From Penium margaritaceum (lineage: Eukaryota; Streptophyta; Zygnematophyceae; Desmidiales; Peniaceae), in NCBI GenBank assembly GCA_023375785.1, contig SZWC01007351.1, positions 36,748-100,747 on the forward strand: a DNA stretch of 64,000 nt, read 5' to 3'. The position numbers and the translations under genes are program-made. Below, piece by piece: positions 62,216 to 64,000 of this stretch. Numbering within the stretch: position 1 is the stretch's first letter; each line of letters opens with the position of its first letter. Under the pieces are notes generated by a model. That model had not been told where the DNA came from. It saw only the letters and a list, made by a program, of their open reading frames with translations, and ran no database searches.

Positions 62216-62662
62216 ATGATTCCTGTTTCGTTTTCCCTGTCTCGTCCGACCATGCAGGGTTCTCTCTTTCTTTTTTTCAGAAATTTTCGATGGACGACGG
62301 AAGGGACAACGTTGCAGCACCGGATCTCTAAAGCCGGCTGTTCGCCATGGGTCCCACCACTACAGTCCATCTTGACAGCCTTTTCCACGTCCGAAAGTCC
62401 ATCTCCAGCTGCTGCCGCCCACCTGCCACGTGCGAATGAGCTGCTTACTGGTTATGCAGCCTCATCCTGTCTCCGAGAACGCCCCGTCATGGGCCGCGTC
62501 TCGTCACGACTCAATAAGATTGCTGGTTATTTATGGGGTTGCCTTAAAAACGTTCATGTCACGTTTCTTCTAGCGGTGATCAAGTGTGGCTTGTCGTTTT
62601 TCAATTCGGAGGACCTGAAGAACGCCGTGTGGAGGCAATGGCGGGAGAGTATCGACCTCTAG
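62216..62662 (+). CDS. weak ORF, 148 codons, unknown
   Basis: An ATG-started ORF that begins inside repeat-family sequence (CCTGTTTCGTTTTCCCTGTC) and runs into less repetitive DNA. TTCTTTTTTTCAG at about 62268-62280 looks like a 3' splice site, so a real exon, if any, may start at 62281. Residues such as LKNAVWRQWRESIDL near the C-terminus look protein-like, but no domain is recognised. The stretch GGTTATGCAGCCTCATCCTGTCTC also matches repeat sequence near 57360. Probably not a gene in this form. Confidence 0.2.
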   Translation: MIPVSFSLSRPTMQGSLFLFFRNFRWTTEGTTLQHRISKAGCSPWVPPLQSILTAFSTSESPSPAAAAHLPRANELLTGYAASSCLRERPVMGRVSSRLNKIAGYLWGCLKNVHVTFLLAVIKCGLSFFNSEDLKNAVWRQWRESIDL

Positions 62663-63954
62663 AGACATGAGTCGGCAATTAAAACGTTAGCCACACCTGA
62701 AGAGGCAGTAGCGGCCACACCTGAAGAGCTGACTAGGTCACTGAGGGCACTCTGTCAAGACTTGTAGTCAGAGGATCTCGGAGTGCTGTCGCTAAAGGAC
62801 ACGGAAGATGTACGGAAGGCGAGGAAAGTTTAGTCATGAAAATTACAGCGTCGGCCGGACGCCAAACAAAGTGGATCTCAGACTTGAGAATGACAACCGA
62901 CCCTGGAATCGCGCTGACTCTACAACAAGGAGAACGTGCCACAATAGGCAATACCACGCTTGTTATGTTGTTATAGACCAGGCCACGGGGTCACCAATCC
63001 CCTTATTAGGTGAAAACATTGTCGATTTAAAACAAGCCATGGCCGCAACCACGTGGCTATTTCAGCTATTACTACATCACGTCTCATCAATGAACTAAAG
63101 GACAGACTTACGTCTTATGAACTTGCTTGCCTCCACACACCGGCAACGCTTTTACCTACTTTGACTCTTATGTCAAGCAGGTCAACCGCAAATTGCCATC
63201 AATGCATGGATGTCTCACGGCATTGGCCAACCGGACCCATGCGATAATCTTGCCAATAGAATAAGACAATAGGCCACAGCAAAAACGGGCAGTTCAAAAT
63301 GACAGGTAGTGTCGAGTCGGTGATGTTGGCCAGTTTTGTAAAGCAACAAATAAAATTGGCAGTACAAATGAAGTGACGGATGAGGTTATCCGTCGACGTG
63401 AAAGAAAGATACATGGCTACATTGCTACATTGACGGATAACATGCCCTGGACGTTCCGGTAGCTACATCTTGCAAAGTGTGTCAGTCGAGGACATACCAC
63501 TTGAATTGACGTTCGTAATCGATGTGCGATTTGGGATGCGCTCATGTGAGGTTCGTCATGCAATCCCGCACATCTAGCACACCTCAAGCGACTGATAAAA
63601 CGGGACGAACCTGGCAATGTGGCATCATGTTCCGCTGTTCGGAGTACGATATGCATCGCACCAACTTCTGTAAGCGAACGGAGAGGAGTGGGAAGTTACA
63701 ACGGGAAAAGAATCTGGTCGCATGCATTCCGTCCTTGCAACTTCCACCGTTGTCAACGTTCCCTCAAGTCATGCATTCCCACGCTTGTGCCCGACCTGTT
63801 TTCGGGACAAACCTCGTCGGCAAAGAAAACACCAAGGGAGTAATCACCGTAGTTACTGCAACCTGCAGCTGCAATAACGGAATAGCAGACTAAGGTGGCT
63901 ATTTCACACACGCTTTCAGTCTCCCTCTCTTCTGATATGTCGGGAGTGAAATTC

Positions 63955-63956
<2 letters not shown>
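62663..63956. other. no recognised feature
   Basis: Only short ORFs without recognisable domains. A small direct repeat, GCCACACCTGAAGAG, occurs at about 62690 and 62714. The ORF of 123 codons near 63522 has no family resemblance I can name. Confidence 0.5.

Positions 63957-63999
<43 letters not shown>
63957..63999. repeat. (CT)n microsatellite
   Basis: An uninterrupted CT dinucleotide run reaching the window end. Confidence 0.98.

Positions 64000-64000
<1 letters not shown>

Noticed and set aside
53051-62230. LTR retrotransposon or ribosomal DNA spacer
   Set aside because: No reverse transcriptase, integrase, primer-binding site or paired LTRs, and no rRNA sequence were seen.

Overview
This is eukaryotic nuclear DNA, most likely from a streptophyte (a charophyte alga, bryophyte or lycophyte; the species cannot be fixed from sequence alone). 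The evidence is a 41-kb satellite array with a 182-bp monomer, compact spliced genes with GT-AG introns of about 59-145 bp, plant-type telomere or telo-box words (AAACCCTA), and long tandem-repeat tracts. No tRNA, rRNA, CRISPR array or bacterial operon was seen. Fungi also carry KDZ transposons and short introns, so the plant assignment is probable rather than proven.

Layout. (1) 1-41156: about 223 head-to-tail copies of a 182-bp, roughly 63% G+C, CpG-rich monomer with no insertion visible. It is broken only by a 469-N gap. Monomers form higher-order repeats (an 8-mer and a 7-mer near 22.6-26.6 kb, and a looser 24-26-mer periodicity elsewhere) and a perfectly homogenised tetramer at 3.1-3.8 kb. 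Each monomer carries a 17-bp site that matches the mammalian CENP-B box at 8 of 9 key positions. This is a centromere or heterochromatin candidate. (2) 41157-42925: degenerate repeat-rich flank. (3) 42926-47840, plus strand: an eight-exon KDZ (Kyakuja-Dileera-Zisupton) family transposase with CxC/SWIM-like cysteine clusters. It is damaged by stops and a frameshift. (4) 48833-52989, minus strand: a convergent eight-exon gene of unknown function, with a long P-Q-S-G hexapeptide repeat, a possible SUMO-interacting motif and a basic patch. It may be the second gene of the same transposon. (5) 53051-62230: gene-poor DNA full of short GAAACAGG/CCTGTTTC words. It holds a 611-bp tandem repeat whose units carry near-perfect hairpins, and a separate 94-bp imperfect hairpin. 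(6) 62231-64000: weak ORFs only, ending in a (CT)n tract.

Reading of the whole: a satellite array abuts a KDZ transposon neighbourhood. The transposase and the convergent gene, with repeat-rich DNA on both sides, could be one large two-gene element; its ends were not located. Three single-N joints (43292, 44392, 54854) each sit between near-identical direct copies and look like unmerged contig ends, so copy numbers there should not be trusted. Exon boundaries were derived by hand from splice motifs and reading-frame continuity.
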